This document shows, piece after piece, positions 1 to 4,738 of a DNA stretch of 7,036 nucleotides; the stretch's first letter is position 1; each line of letters opens with the position of its first letter. The notes under the pieces are model-generated. The model ran no database searches. It saw only the letters and a program-made list of their open reading frames with translations, and had not been told where the DNA came from. The DNA lies in the NCBI GenBank assembly GCA_029256565.1, contig JAQSXQ010000085.1, positions 1-7,036 of the forward strand, in the 5' to 3' direction. The position numbers and the translations under genes are program-made. This stretch comes from Mycobacterium sp. (GTDB lineage Bacteria > Actinomycetota > Actinomycetes > Mycobacteriales > Mycobacteriaceae).

Positions 1-323
1 CTGGGATCGACGATCATTCGCGCGATCTGCTGGGCCGGGATGGCCATCGACTGCTCGGTGCTCGCCACGTCGACGGCCTTGTCGGCGATGAACTGATCGA
101 TGAAGTCGAAGTCGGCGCGGGCCCGCCCATCCATCTCGACGATCACGCCGTCGGCCACCCGGACGCTCGGTTCGGGGTCGAAGGCGCTGTCCATGGCGAC
201 CATGCCCGCCTCGGGCCACTCCTCGACGAAGCCGTCGAGGTTGACCGGACGGGCCTCGAGCGCTGCCGTGCGCGCCGACTGCCGGACCCCTTCGGTGCTG
301 CTGGTGTGCGGTGCTGCGGTCAC
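1..323 (-). CDS. pduC: B12-dependent diol/glycerol dehydratase large subunit, N-terminal part (runs off window)
   Basis: This is the catalytic subunit of adenosylcobalamin-dependent propanediol/glycerol dehydratase, which dehydrates a 1,2-diol to an aldehyde. Only the first 107 codons are present; the barrel and active site lie beyond the window. Residues from about 27 onward read RPVNLDGFVEEW, then MVAMDS, DPEPSVRVADG, VEMDGR and DFDFIDQFIAD, matching the start of Klebsiella/Salmonella PduC (RPVNQDGFVKEW, FIAMES, DPKPSI, ELDGK, DFDLIDHFIA) almost block for block. The chosen start is GTG at 323-321, nine bases after the small-subunit stop, behind a Shine-Dalgarno-like AGGGGAG. The N-terminus is roughly a dozen residues longer than the enterobacterial one. 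The order is small subunit first, then large, the reverse of the enterobacterial large-medium-small order. Whether the medium subunit is fused to this protein or follows separately cannot be seen here. Substrate choice between propanediol and glycerol is not decided by this fragment. Confidence 0.93.
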   Translation of the reverse strand, partial: MTAAPHTSSTEGVRQSARTAALEARPVNLDGFVEEWPEAGMVAMDSAFDPEPSVRVADGVIVEMDGRARADFDFIDQFIADKAVDVASTEQSMAIPAQQIARMIVDP

Positions 324-327
324 GTCG

Positions 328-334
328 CTCCCCT
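328..334 (-). promoter_or_regulatory. Ribosome binding site of the dehydratase large subunit
   Basis: On the minus strand AGGGGAG overlaps the small-subunit stop codon (335-333) and ends four bases before the GTG at 323. The spacing is short but the purine run is the only one near, and it suggests translational coupling between the two dehydratase subunits. Confidence 0.55.
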
Positions 335-761
335 ACTCGCCGGTCGCCAGGACGTCGCGGCGGTCGTACACGTCGGCGGCCTCACGGACCAGACCGGCGA
401 GCAACGTTGCGCCGTAACTGGATTCGAGTTCGTCGGCGATGGCCTCCAACTCGGGCTTGGTCGATGCGTTCGGCCGCAGCGCGTTGTAGATCTCGAGCAC
501 GCGCTCGTCGCTGATCGCGGTCATCTCCGCGGCCCTCCGCAGGTTCGCGCCGAGCTGCGGGCGACCGACCTTCTCCGCCAGTTGCGCCTGCAGGCGCAGC
601 GTGTCCGGGGTGATCCGCAGGTCCTCGGCACGAACGTCGCCTGCCATGACCGCTTCGATCGTGATGTCGTCGATCGACTTGCCGGTCGGCGTGAAGAGCA
701 CGTCGGTGCGGTGCACGCTCAACGGATAGTCCGCCGCCGGGTCCAGTACTGGTTCCGTCAC
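333..761 (-). CDS. pduE: B12-dependent diol/glycerol dehydratase small (gamma) subunit
   Basis: Small subunit of the adenosylcobalamin-dependent diol dehydratase, needed with the large and medium subunits for the cytoplasmic holoenzyme. The 142-residue protein carries the family signatures DYPLSVHR near the N-terminus, then SIDDITIEAVM, EDLRITPDTLRLQAQLAE, RRAAEMTAISDERVLEIYNALRP, ELEAIADELES and LVREAADVYDRR, which align with PduE (DMRITPETLRLQA, RAAELTAVPDDRILEIYNALRP, FVREAATLYVERK). It is about 30 residues shorter than Klebsiella PduE: the divergent N-terminal extension is missing. GTG at 761 is preferred over GTG at 785 or 803. The upstream ones would place the protein start inside two heptamer repeats and have no ribosome binding site, whereas conserved sequence begins soon after 761. 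No clear Shine-Dalgarno precedes 761 either; a -10-like CACAAT seven bases upstream suggests a leaderless message. The gene lies between the HbpS-like gene and the large subunit, probably cotranscribed with the latter. Confidence 0.93.
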   Translation of the reverse strand: MTEPVLDPAADYPLSVHRTDVLFTPTGKSIDDITIEAVMAGDVRAEDLRITPDTLRLQAQLAEKVGRPQLGANLRRAAEMTAISDERVLEIYNALRPNASTKPELEAIADELESSYGATLLAGLVREAADVYDRRDVLATGE

Positions 762-768
762 GCCGCCG

Positions 769-774
769 ATTGTG
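769..774 (-). promoter_or_regulatory. Candidate -10 element of a dehydratase promoter (possible leaderless start)
   Basis: On the minus strand the hexamer CACAAT at 774-769 resembles a -10 box, with seven bases between it and the GTG at 761. That spacing would place the transcription start at or next to the start codon, as in leaderless actinobacterial genes. It is supported by context: the heptamer TGCAACG (791-785) ends exactly 10 bases before it, as it does before the prpE -10 candidate. The first base is not the preferred T and no consensus -35 is seen, so this is inference. Confidence 0.4.
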
Positions 775-784
775 CGCTGGGTCA

Positions 785-802
785 CGTTGCATGTTCGTTG
801 CA
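785..802 (-). promoter_or_regulatory. Candidate operator: tandem TGCAACG heptamers before the dehydratase genes
   Basis: On the minus strand TGCAACG occurs at 802-796 and again at 791-785, separated by AACA, giving an 11-base period (about one helical turn). The pair lies in the 59-base gap between the stop of the HbpS-like gene and the preferred start of the small subunit. The same heptamer forms an inverted pair before prpE (2716-2736), and no other exact copy was seen in the window. This is a plausible binding site for a regulator; the GAF regulator encoded at 1427-2701 is the nearest candidate, but binding is inferred only. Confidence 0.55.
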
Positions 803-820
803 CGGCAGGTCAGGCGCAGG

Positions 821-1219
821 CTACAGCGCGGCGACGCCCGCCTGAGCCACGGTGACGTCCTGCTCGACGCTGCCCGCGCTGACGCCGATGGCGCCGACGA
901 CCTCGCCGTCGACCTCCAGCAGCAGCCCACCGCCGAACAGCACCAGACCCCCGGACAGTTGCTCCAGGCCGTACAGCTCGGCACCCGGCTGGCTCACGTC
1001 CATCAGGGCGCTGGTGGGCAGGTTCATCATGATCGACGTCCGCGCCTTGCGGATGGAGATGTCGATGCTCGCCTTGATCGCGCCGTCCATCCGCGCGAAC
1101 GCGACGAGGTGTCCGCCGTCGTCGACCACGGCGATGTTCATCGGCTGGCCGATCTCCACCGCCTTGGCCGTCGCGGCCTCGACGATGGTCGTCGCGGTCT
1201 GCAGCGAGAGTCGGTTCAT
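821..1219 (-). CDS. GlcG/HbpS family protein (PduO C-terminal-like domain)
   Basis: A 132-residue single-domain protein of the GlcG/HbpS family (DUF336), the fold also found as the C-terminal half of PduO in propanediol operons. Family signatures are IAVVDDGGHLVAFARMDGA at residues 29-47, an SGGLVLFGGG segment in the middle, and VDGEVVGAIGVSAGSVEQD before the C-terminus. Some relatives bind heme or corrinoid-related ligands, but the exact role in diol dehydratase loci is not established; a cofactor-handling or protective role for the dehydratase is inferred from neighbourhood. The start is ATG at 1219, behind a good ribosome binding site (GAAGGGGA, six bases away); conserved sequence begins at once. 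It has no signal peptide, so it is expected in the cytoplasm. It is first in the minus-strand cluster, 59 bases before the small-subunit start, and diverges from the GAF regulator gene. The adenosyltransferase half of PduO is not present in the window. Confidence 0.88.
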   Translation of the reverse strand: MNRLSLQTATTIVEAATAKAVEIGQPMNIAVVDDGGHLVAFARMDGAIKASIDISIRKARTSIMMNLPTSALMDVSQPGAELYGLEQLSGGLVLFGGGLLLEVDGEVVGAIGVSAGSVEQDVTVAQAGVAAL

Positions 1220-1225
1220 CGCGTA

Positions 1226-1233
1226 TCCCCTTC
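1226..1233 (-). promoter_or_regulatory. Ribosome binding site of the HbpS-like gene
   Basis: GAAGGGGA on the minus strand ends six bases before the ATG at 1219. It fixes that ATG as the start against longer in-frame readings that would reach back to 1318. Confidence 0.75.
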
Positions 1234-1361
1234 GGATGCGTTCGTGCTCAACCAATTTGACACCGGTCGGCGTCGATGACTGGCGAGCGTAGACGATGAC
1301 CGACGACTCGCGCAGCACGCCGGTGATCTCGACGCTGCGGCACCCACGGGGCCGATGCGGC

Positions 1362-1367
1362 TATCGT
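1362..1367 (+). promoter_or_regulatory. Candidate -10 element for the GAF regulator gene
   Basis: TATCGT fits the TANNNT pattern of mycobacterial -10 boxes and would give a leader of about 50 bases containing the hairpin at 1383-1400 and the GAGGAAG ribosome binding site at 1409-1415. The region 17 bases upstream (GGCACC) does not resemble a -35. Weak, pattern-based call. Confidence 0.3.
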
Positions 1368-1382
1368 GGTCGACGGCGCGTC

Positions 1383-1400
1383 AGCCCCATCAGCGGGGCT
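1383..1400 (+). repeat. Short hairpin in the regulator leader
   Basis: AGCCCC (1383-1388) and GGGGCT (1395-1400) form a perfect six-base-pair stem with a six-base loop (ATCAGC). It lies nine bases before the GAGGAAG ribosome binding site and 27 bases before the ATG at 1427. It could be an operator dyad or an RNA hairpin affecting translation; there is no U-tract, so a terminator is less likely. Confidence 0.4.
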
Positions 1401-1426
1401 TCCGGCGCGAGGAAGCGTGAACGTCG

Positions 1427-2701
1427 ATGTCATGGGATGAGCCCCGGAGCGGCCACGAGCCGGCCCGCGCCATGCGGGCTGCGCACGAACTGTTCGCTGC
1501 CCGGCTGGCCGGCGCGACACCTGCCGCCGCGGCCTCGCTGCGGCCGCTGGTGGCCGAGAGCTGGATGCGCAGCATCGCCACCGGGGTGAACCCCGAGTTC
1601 GACGGCGCGCCCACCGCGAGCCGAACACTCGACCTGCGCGCCGAACACCCATTGGCCCCGGCGTTGCCCGTGATCCGGCGACTCCTCGTCGACGAGGCAA
1701 TGGGCACCGGTGCCGTGGTCGCCGTCTCCGCGGCCGACGGAACGCTGCTGTGGGTGGAGGGAGACCACGGGGCACGACGCAAGGCCGAGGCCATGAACTT
1801 CTCCCCGGGTGCCGACTGGAGTGAGCGCAGTGCGGGGACGAACGCCCCCGGCACCGCACTCGCCCTCGACCGGGAGCTGCAGATCTCCGGCCACGAGCAC
1901 TTCTGCCAGGTGGCCCAAGCATGGTCGTGCGCAGCGGTTCCCGTGCACGACCCGATCACCGGCGCACTGATCGGGGCGATCGACGTCACCGGCGGCGCCG
2001 ACCTCGCTACGTCGACGGCGATGGCATGGGTACGGGCCGCGGTGGTCGCCGTCGAGAGCCACCTCGCCGTCCTGCGCCTGCGACCCGCCCCGGCCGACCC
2101 CGTCAACCTGCCGCGGCTCACGGTGCTGGGCACCGAACGCGCCCGGTGGCACGTCGCCGACGAGTACGGCCAGGTGCGCACCAGCACGCTGACTCCCCGC
2201 CACGCCGAGATTCTCGTCCTGCTCAGCCGCCACCCCGAGGGTCTGAGCGCCGACCACCTCGCAATGCTCCTCGACGAGAAGGACCTCGACGGGGTAACCG
2301 TCCGCGCCGAGATGTCGCGGTTGCGGCGGGCGATCGGGCCGAACTTCATCGGGTCGCGGCCCTACCGACTGCTCCGGCCGATCGTCACCGACCTGGGGTC
2401 GACGTTCGACGCACTCGAGGCCGGCGACGTCCACGCCGCGGTCGACCGCTACACGGGAGCGCTGCTGCCGCAATCGGCGTCGCCGTCGATCGCACGACTG
2501 CGGACCGAGTTGAGCACCAGCGTCCGCAGCGCCGTGCTCGCATCGGGTGACCTGCGCCTGCTCCGGCGGTGGCTCGAGCACCCCGACGGGAACGACGACC
2601 GCGACGGCTGGCGCCTCCTCCGCGATCGCGCCGAACGGGGTTCGGCGCACTGGGCGCAGGCGCGCGGTCATCTGGCGGGCATCGACTTCGAACTCGGCTG
2701 A
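1427..2701 (+). CDS. GAF-sensor transcriptional regulator with winged-helix and BTAD-like C-terminus
   Basis: A 424-residue cytoplasmic regulator. The N-terminal half is a GAF sensor of the type found in AcoR/acetoin-responsive activators: a lead-in around residues 75-110, GADWSERSAGTNAPGTAL at 128-145, SGHEHFCQ at 154-161, then AWSCAAVPVHDPITGALIGAIDVTGG. Unlike AcoR it has no AAA+ sigma-54 module and no Fis-type helix-turn-helix. From about residue 253 (STLTPRHAEILVLLSRHPEG), through SADHLAMLL and VTVRAEMSRLRRAIG (290-304) to a PYRLLRP wing, it looks like a winged helix of the OmpR/SARP kind. The tail (ALEAGDVHAAVDRYTGALLP and beyond) resembles a shortened BTAD domain. The start is ATG at 1427 behind GAGGAAG with an 11-base spacer; ATG at 1472 is the alternative. 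It diverges from the dehydratase cluster and lies 91 bases before prpE. It probably senses a small diol, aldehyde or organic acid and controls its neighbours, but ligand and targets are inferred. Confidence 0.88.
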   Translation: MSWDEPRSGHEPARAMRAAHELFAARLAGATPAAAASLRPLVAESWMRSIATGVNPEFDGAPTASRTLDLRAEHPLAPALPVIRRLLVDEAMGTGAVVAVSAADGTLLWVEGDHGARRKAEAMNFSPGADWSERSAGTNAPGTALALDRELQISGHEHFCQVAQAWSCAAVPVHDPITGALIGAIDVTGGADLATSTAMAWVRAAVVAVESHLAVLRLRPAPADPVNLPRLTVLGTERARWHVADEYGQVRTSTLTPRHAEILVLLSRHPEGLSADHLAMLLDEKDLDGVTVRAEMSRLRRAIGPNFIGSRPYRLLRPIVTDLGSTFDALEAGDVHAAVDRYTGALLPQSASPSIARLRTELSTSVRSAVLASGDLRLLRRWLEHPDGNDDRDGWRLLRDRAERGSAHWAQARGHLAGIDFELG

Positions 2702-2715
2702 CGCCGCATCGCCGC

Positions 2716-2736
2716 CGTTGCAACCGTGATGCAACG
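2716..2736 (+). promoter_or_regulatory. Candidate operator: inverted CGTTGCA/TGCAACG repeat before prpE
   Basis: CGTTGCA (2716-2722) and TGCAACG (2730-2736) are perfect inverted repeats around a seven-base spacer, in the 91-base gap between the regulator stop and the prpE start. The downstream arm ends 10 bases before the -10 candidate TAGCTT at 2747. The same heptamer is paired before the dehydratase small subunit at 785-802, with the proximal copy in the same orientation and at the same distance from a -10-like box. This is the strongest regulatory signal in the window; the cognate protein is unproven. Confidence 0.65.
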
Positions 2737-2746
2737 CTGTCGCGCC

Positions 2747-2752
2747 TAGCTT
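2747..2752 (+). promoter_or_regulatory. Candidate -10 element of the prpE promoter
   Basis: TAGCTT fits the actinobacterial TANNNT pattern and would start transcription near 2759, leaving a leader of about 34 bases with a proper ribosome binding site. No recognisable -35 is present; the inverted repeat at 2716-2736 covers that region, as expected if expression depends on a bound regulator. Confidence 0.45.
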
Positions 2753-2776
2753 GCATGACGACCGTCACACCCCCTT

Positions 2777-2783
2777 GGAAGGA
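2777..2783 (+). promoter_or_regulatory. Ribosome binding site that sets the TTG start of prpE
   Basis: GGAAGGA lies nine bases before TTG at 2793. There is no ATG or GTG in frame nearby upstream, and the only longer in-frame start (TTG at 2751) overlaps the -10 candidate and has no ribosome binding site. Confidence 0.7.
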
Positions 2784-2792
2784 CGAGAGCCG

Positions 2793-4685
2793 TTGAGCGT
2801 CCCGGAATCCGTCGTGACCGCGCAGGCAGCGCACCGCGAGAGCATCGCCGACCCCGAACGCTTCTGGCTGCGCGCCGCCGAGGCCGTCGACTGGGACACC
2901 GCACCGCGCACGGCGCTCGACCACAGCGACCCACACGCGTGGCGGTGGTTCCCGGACGGGACGCTGAACACCTGCCACAACGCGCTGGACCGCCACGTCG
3001 AGGCCGGGCACGGCGACCGCGCCGCGTTGGTCTTCGACTCCGCGATGACCGGCACCCTGCGTCGGTTCACCTACCGCGAGTTGCGCGACGAGGTCGCCAC
3101 CCTCGCCGGGGCATTGACGACTCTCGGAGTGGGCGTCGGCGACCGCGTGATCATCTACCTGCCGATGATCCCGGAGGCAGTGATCTCGATGCTGGCGTGC
3201 GCGCGCATCGGGGCCATCCACTCCGTCGTGTTCGGCGGGTTCGCCGCGGCCGAACTGGCCGCCAGGATCGACGACGCCCAGCCCACCGTCCTGCTCACCG
3301 CGTCGGGCGGGCTGGAACCGGGCCGCACGGTCGAATACCTGCCCACCGTGTCGAAGGCGTTGTCGCTCAGCGCCACTCCGCCTGCCACCGTCGTCGTCAA
3401 GCAGCGTCCCGAGATTCCAGGTGACCTCCCGCAGGGCTGGCTCGACTGGGACGCGCTGGTCGCCGACGCCGAACCGGTCGACGCCGTGGCAGTCCCGGCC
3501 ACGCATCCGCTGTACATCCTGTACACCTCGGGCACCACCGGGAAGCCGAAGGGCGTCGTCCGCGACCACGGGGGTCACGCGGTCGCGATGGCCTGGTCGA
3601 TGACGAACGTCTACGGCATCACCGCGGGCGACGTCATGTGGGCGGCCTCAGACGTCGGCTGGGTGGTCGGCCACTCCTACATCGTCTACGCGCCGCTGAT
3701 CGCCGGCGCCACCACCGTGCTCTTCGAGGGCAAGCCGGTCGGCACGCCCGACGCCGGGGCCTTCTGGCGCGTGGTCGCCGATCACGGGGTCAACGTGCTG
3801 TTCTGCGCCCCGACCGCGCTACGGGCCATCCGCAAGGAGGATCCCGACGGCGCCGAGCTGGCGAAGTACGACATGCCCACGCTGCACACGGTCTTCGCCG
3901 CGGGCGAGCGGCTCGACCCGGAGACCTATCACTGGGCTGCCAAGACGCTCGACCGGCCGGTGATCGATCACTGGTGGCAGACCGAGACCGGATGGTCGAT
4001 CTGCGCGAATCTGCGTGGGCTGCAGCCATTGCCGGTCAAGCCCGGTTCGGCGTCGATGCCGGTCCCCGGCTACGACGTGCGGGTGCTCGACGCGAACGGC
4101 GCCGAAGTGGGTTCGGGGCAGGAGGGCAACATCGCGATCAAGCTGCCGCTTCCGCCGGGCTCGCTGCGCGGGCTGTGGAACGCCCCCGACCGCTTCGCCG
4201 CGTCGTACCTGCAGGCGTTCCCCGGGCACTACGCCACCGGGGACACCGGCTACTTCGACGAGGACGGGTACCTGTTCGTGCTCGGGCGCAGCGACGACGT
4301 CATCAACGTCGCGGGGCACCGGCTGACGACCGGATCGATGGAGGCCGTCGTCGCGACCCACCCCGCGGTGGCCGAGTGCGCGGTGATCGGCGTCCCCGAC
4401 CCCCTCAAGGGCGAGCGGCCCGCCGCGTACGTCGTGCTCAAGTCCGGCGCCGTCGCGGACCAGGACACGCTCTGCCGCGACGTCGTCGGGCTGGTCCGCG
4501 ACCAGATCGGACCGGTCGCCGCACTGAAGGACGTGTTCATCGTCCCTGCGCTGCCCAAGACCCGGTCGGGCAAGATCCTGCGCCGGACGATGCGTCAGAT
4601 CGCCGCCGGTGAGGACGTCACGGTCCCGCCCACCATCGAAGACGCCGGAGTGCTCGACGCGCTGCGCCTCGCCGCGGTGCGCTGA
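2793..4685 (+). CDS. prpE: Propionyl-CoA synthetase (short-chain acyl-CoA synthetase, PrpE type)
   Basis: A 630-residue AMP-forming synthetase of the ANL superfamily that converts propionate, ATP and CoA to propionyl-CoA, AMP and pyrophosphate in the cytoplasm. Visible motifs are the phosphate-binding TSGTTGKPKG at 245-254, WAASDVGWVVGHSYIVYAPL just after, FEGKPVGTPDAGAFWRV, AAGER at 369-373, HWWQTETGW at 393-401, TGD ending at D484, GRSDDVINVAGHR at 498-510 and PKTRSGKILRRTM with the catalytic, acetylatable lysine at 594. PrpE rather than Acs is favoured by AGERLDP where Acs has VGEPIN (the alanine replaces the valine that narrows the acetate pocket), by KPVGTPDAGAFWR, and by the length of about 630. 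The start is an uncommon TTG at 2793, chosen from its ribosome binding site. The candidate operator at 2716-2736 links it to the dehydratase. It plausibly recaptures propionate from propanediol breakdown. Other short-chain acids may also be used. Confidence 0.92.
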   Translation: MSVPESVVTAQAAHRESIADPERFWLRAAEAVDWDTAPRTALDHSDPHAWRWFPDGTLNTCHNALDRHVEAGHGDRAALVFDSAMTGTLRRFTYRELRDEVATLAGALTTLGVGVGDRVIIYLPMIPEAVISMLACARIGAIHSVVFGGFAAAELAARIDDAQPTVLLTASGGLEPGRTVEYLPTVSKALSLSATPPATVVVKQRPEIPGDLPQGWLDWDALVADAEPVDAVAVPATHPLYILYTSGTTGKPKGVVRDHGGHAVAMAWSMTNVYGITAGDVMWAASDVGWVVGHSYIVYAPLIAGATTVLFEGKPVGTPDAGAFWRVVADHGVNVLFCAPTALRAIRKEDPDGAELAKYDMPTLHTVFAAGERLDPETYHWAAKTLDRPVIDHWWQTETGWSICANLRGLQPLPVKPGSASMPVPGYDVRVLDANGAEVGSGQEGNIAIKLPLPPGSLRGLWNAPDRFAASYLQAFPGHYATGDTGYFDEDGYLFVLGRSDDVINVAGHRLTTGSMEAVVATHPAVAECAVIGVPDPLKGERPAAYVVLKSGAVADQDTLCRDVVGLVRDQIGPVAALKDVFIVPALPKTRSGKILRRTMRQIAAGEDVTVPPTIEDAGVLDALRLAAVR

Positions 4686-4726
4686 GCGAGTGATCGGCAC
4701 CAGGCAGCCGCCCATCGCCATGGCCG

Positions 4727-4732
4727 TAGGGT
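4727..4732 (+). promoter_or_regulatory. Candidate -10 element for leaderless cobH transcription
   Basis: TAGGGT fits the mycobacterial TANNNT -10 pattern and is followed by six bases and then the GTG start codon at 4739. This spacing would make the first transcribed base the G of the start codon, the classic leaderless arrangement in mycobacteria. AGGGTGAG in the same place could instead be read as a ribosome binding site, so both interpretations are open. The 53-base gap before cobH is too short to hold a cobalamin riboswitch. Confidence 0.45.
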
Positions 4733-4738
4733 GAGCGG

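Larger units (their letters stand above)
1220..1426. other. Divergent intergenic region between HbpS-like gene and GAF regulator
   Basis: This 207-base stretch contains no convincing coding sequence and must hold the promoters for both flanking genes. On the plus strand TATCGT (1362-1367) is a possible -10 and a short hairpin (1383-1400) lies in the regulator leader. On the minus strand TACGCT (1291-1286) fits the loose actinobacterial TANNNT pattern and would give a leader of about 60 bases, but no matching -35 was seen. The TGCAACG heptamer found before the dehydratase and prpE is absent here, so neither the HbpS-like gene nor the regulator appears to share that operator. Confidence 0.6.

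Noticed and set aside
401..410. Perfect palindrome GCAACGTTGC resembling the heptamer core
   Set aside because: It lies inside conserved small-subunit coding sequence, lacks the flanking T/A that completes TGCAACG, and is far from any promoter-like element.
818..823. TAGCCT on the minus strand as -10 of the dehydratase promoter
   Set aside because: It includes the stop codon of the HbpS-like gene and would place the heptamers downstream of the start site, unlike at prpE; CACAAT at 774-769 gives the same geometry as prpE and is preferred.
1257..1262. Perfect TTGACA on the plus strand in the divergent intergenic region
   Set aside because: No -10-like hexamer follows at 16-19 bases on the plus strand, so it does not make a promoter with anything visible.
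1430..2734. Long open frame on the minus strand across the GAF regulator gene (and similar ones at 2385-3578, 3819-4838 and 4897-5718)
   Set aside because: These are antisense frames kept open by GC-rich third positions; they match no family, are rich in R, P, G and A, and overlap well-supported genes.
2740..2754. Sigma-54-like promoter (GC ... TTGC spacing) before prpE, tempting because of the AcoR-like GAF regulator
   Set aside because: Only the TTGC half fits; the GG of the -24 element is incomplete, and actinobacteria lack sigma-54. The regulator also lacks the AAA+ domain needed to activate it. TAGCTT as an ordinary -10 is simpler.
4717..4724. Palindrome GCCATGGC between prpE and cobH
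   Set aside because: An isolated eight-base palindrome in GC-rich sequence is expected by chance; it has no loop or partner and does not align with the heptamer operators.
4686..4738. Cobalamin riboswitch before cobH
   Set aside because: The gap is only 53 bases, far shorter than a cobalamin riboswitch, and shows no B12-box-like element.
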